Of a DNA stretch of 64,000 nucleotides, positions 62,258-64,000 are shown piece after piece. Source of the stretch: Tethya wilhelma. Lineage: Eukaryota; Porifera; Demospongiae; Tethyida; Tethyidae. The number at the start of each line of letters is the position of its first letter. Position 1 is the stretch's first letter. The translations under genes and the position numbers were made by a program. The notes beneath the pieces are model-generated. The model did not search any database. It saw nothing but the letters and a program-made list of their open reading frames with translations, and was not told where the DNA came from. The stretch lies in contig CAXIPT010000002.1 in assembly GCA_964030475.1 (NCBI GenBank), forward strand, positions 11,664,118-11,728,117. The letters are read 5' to 3'.

Positions 62258-64000
62258 CAGATTAGAATCAGAGAAATCCAAAGCTGTGCTGCTAGCTAAA
62301 GAAACATTCACAAAAGAGCTCTCAGAAACAAAACAACATCTGATAGAGGAGCATGCCAGAGAGATGAGAGACCTGAGGTCCCAGCACCAGGTGGAGAGAG
62401 AGAGGATGAAGGAGACGGCAGTGGTCCGGGCCCGGGAGGACTGGGAGGAGGAGAGGCGGGCCTCCGTGGACGAGGCCGTCAGGAGAGCCAGGGTGCAATG
62501 GCTGGAGGAGAAGGAAGAGTGAGTCGTTGCTAGTGTGTGTGAGTGTGTTTGAATTAGTAGAGTGATACAGTCAGTTAGTTGTAGTTAACCCTCGGCGTGC
62601 GTGCGTAGCACGTGCGGAGGGTTACAGTAGTCGTTTTGTGTGTGTGTGCGTCTGTCTGTTACGGGATAATCTGGAGAACGGCAACTCTATGGTCAAAATG
62701 GATGGTACTTACGTTCATGAATCGAAGTTATCTTGAAATAATATGTTTGGCATCTTGCAAAACGCTGTAGTTTTTGAGATCTGAGGCTTCGTACTTTTTG
62801 TATTGAAGCATAAGGCTTACGCCACGCCTATTGTATACGCCCAAGTAGGTGTGCGGTATTTAGAATTTACACATGGTCCGACTGCTTTTGCGAGCCCTTT
62901 AGTACTGTGTTCGCTTCGTAGATATCTGCTTTAATCCGCTGATTGGGTGTTCTTTGAGTTGTGAGTTTCTAGCTATATCTTGTACTCTGCTAGCAATTTT
63001 GTCGAATCGTAGAAACCAAGACAAGAAATGTACAGCTGCCAAAAGAGCTAGTGAAACAGAGCAACAGAAAGCTTATCGTAGAGTAAGTGATAGTAGGTCA
63101 AAAGTATCCAAGCGTACTAATGAGTCAGAGCAGCAGAGAGTTGATCGTAGATTTAGCAATAAGTTTCACAAAATTCCGATCTTGAATCACCTGTTCTGAG
63201 ATCGCAAACCCGCAATGCATGCCGTGAGCTCGCCGCGCCGATCGCCGAGGGTTTAGCACTTTAGTGCTTTTCATTAATAATGGTGCTGATATGCTGGTTA
63301 AGATACAATTTTTTTATGATTTTATAATATGCTGGTGTCCTATTTTCAAAAAAAATCATTTACTAGATTGTGATTCACATAATGAACTATTTCGCCTCCA
63401 AATTGATATGAATATATCAATAAGCTATTTTACCCACTCTCCTACATGTATATCTTCGCCACACCCCTAGCTCTATGAAGGCCCGTGTTGACAGTGCTGT
63501 GAGTGCTGCTCAGAGGCTCTGGAACCAGCACCACCACGAGGAGCTGAGCAGACTGCAGGAGGAGCTGAGGACATCAAAAGGAGTCAAAGATGCTACCTCT
63601 TCTTCTTCTTCCCTGTCTTCAGTCTCCTCCTCTGCCAGTGTAGGAGCTGTCGTGAAACACGCCAGGAGTCAGTGGGAGAGAGAACACCAGAAGAAAATGG
63701 ACGATGCCATAAAGAAGACAAGACAGGTACATACACTTCGACACATCGATTTGTCGATCATTTACAACCGTTTTTGTAACCTTCTTTCCTTGTCTTTCTT
63801 TTGCACCAGTTACTGTACATAGTCAGTAGTGGACAATGACAATAAGTTGCATGTACCTTTTAGGAAAGTACTAAAAATTCGGTGAACAAAACATTTCAAA
63901 CAGTTTTGGGAAGCAAAATGTATCTATGAATTTGAAAATCTGCTCACTGCAATGAATCAATATTATGAACTCTTATTATTTCAATCAGGAGTGTGAGAGA
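57601..64000 (+). CDS. CEP152: Centrosomal protein CEP152 / Asterless homologue, 5' part
   Basis: Centriole-duplication scaffold that recruits PLK4. Exons: 57601-57639 (MENSVIFTVNSTE), 57718-57759 (DSEDEEDDIQRKEE), 58037-58165 (LHQLLSEQLQDDLLDDD), 58286-59215 (long Gln/Ser/Pro-rich exon ending QLEVLHKAQGRRIAELTQQL), 59562-59714, 59869-60069, 60220-60319, 60487-60659, 61006 to about 61149, about 61384-61500, 61612-61736, 61946-62095, about 62261-62519, 63471-63726 and from about 63990 on. From exon 4 on it is almost continuous coiled coil (VEEQAGEI-type heptads, YVSVCSERERLQ). The acidic N-terminus with HQLL...LLDDD is the PLK4-binding region in CEP152. The intron at 60320 starts with GC. The 3' end is outside the window. 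Confidence 0.85.
59269..59349. mobile_element. TAGCCTCG-family MITE, complete copy
   Basis: An 81-bp near-perfect palindrome (TAGCCTCGTAAACCAGTCCC / GGGACTGGTTTACAAGGCTA) with a perfect 9-bp target duplication GCTGTATGT (59260-59268, 59350-59358). In a CEP152 intron. Confidence 0.85.
62585..63271. mobile_element. Helitron2-like element with ORF remnant
   Basis: 5' end TAACCCTCGGCGTGCGTGCG; inverted CGCCGAGGGTTTA at 63243-63255, followed by a perfect hairpin GCACTTTAGTGC and TTTT. Inside, an open frame (62954-63199) encodes repeats of the type KRASETEQQKAYRR and KRTNESEQQRVDRR, like the N-terminal repeats of Helitron-type proteins. In a CEP152 intron. Confidence 0.6.

Overview
The window is nuclear DNA of an early-branching metazoan, most likely a demosponge (inference). 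It is AT-rich, with small many-exon housekeeping genes, short GT-AG introns, very abundant (CA/TG)n microsatellites, many foldback transposons, and gene families that fit a basal animal. Examples are a NIDO-domain pair, a giant MACPF protein, and a tandem array of EF-hand proteins resembling coelenterazine-binding protein. No prokaryotic features, rRNA, tRNA or CRISPR were found.

Layout. 0-5.3 kb: Golgi alpha-mannosidase II (minus, 3' end outside the window), head-to-head with AP-3 sigma (plus). 6-11.3 kb: a secreted EGF+C2 protein related to the perforin tail, then two NIDO genes; NIDO gene 2 lies inside the last intron of a VPS4-like AAA ATPase (minus, 9.1-13.9 kb). 14-15 kb: a nested transposon. 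15.4-20.5 kb: a giant secreted MACPF protein with a possible TULIP-like end (minus). 22.3-36 kb: PRPF3, dUTPase (minus), SPPL2 protease, LSM7 and a Rab GTPase, the last two plus-strand; the Rab gene is broken by an assembly gap. 37-42.6 kb: an Atos/FAM214 homologue and an HMG20 homologue, both minus. 42.7-57.2 kb: a secreted protein of unknown function followed by an array of EF-hand genes (six intact, two pseudogenes, two fragments) full of duplications and Helitron-like insertions. 57.6-64 kb: the 5' part of CEP152/Asterless, running off the end.

The genes are independent units rather than one pathway. The housekeeping genes serve glycan processing and vesicle traffic (MAN2A, AP3S, Rab, VPS4-like), splicing (PRPF3, LSM7), nucleotide hygiene (DUT), intramembrane proteolysis (SPPL2), chromatin (HMG20) and centriole assembly (CEP152). 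The accessory genes are secreted or calcium-binding and mostly have few or no introns. The most interesting region is the EF-hand array: a young expanding family with shared promoters and decaying copies that looks like the luciferin-binding proteins of sea pansies.

Caution: single-base frame breaks (clearest at 1.6-4.3 kb), lone Ns next to microsatellites and one duplicated exon suggest local consensus errors or merged haplotypes. Exon boundaries are read by eye from splice sites and homology.
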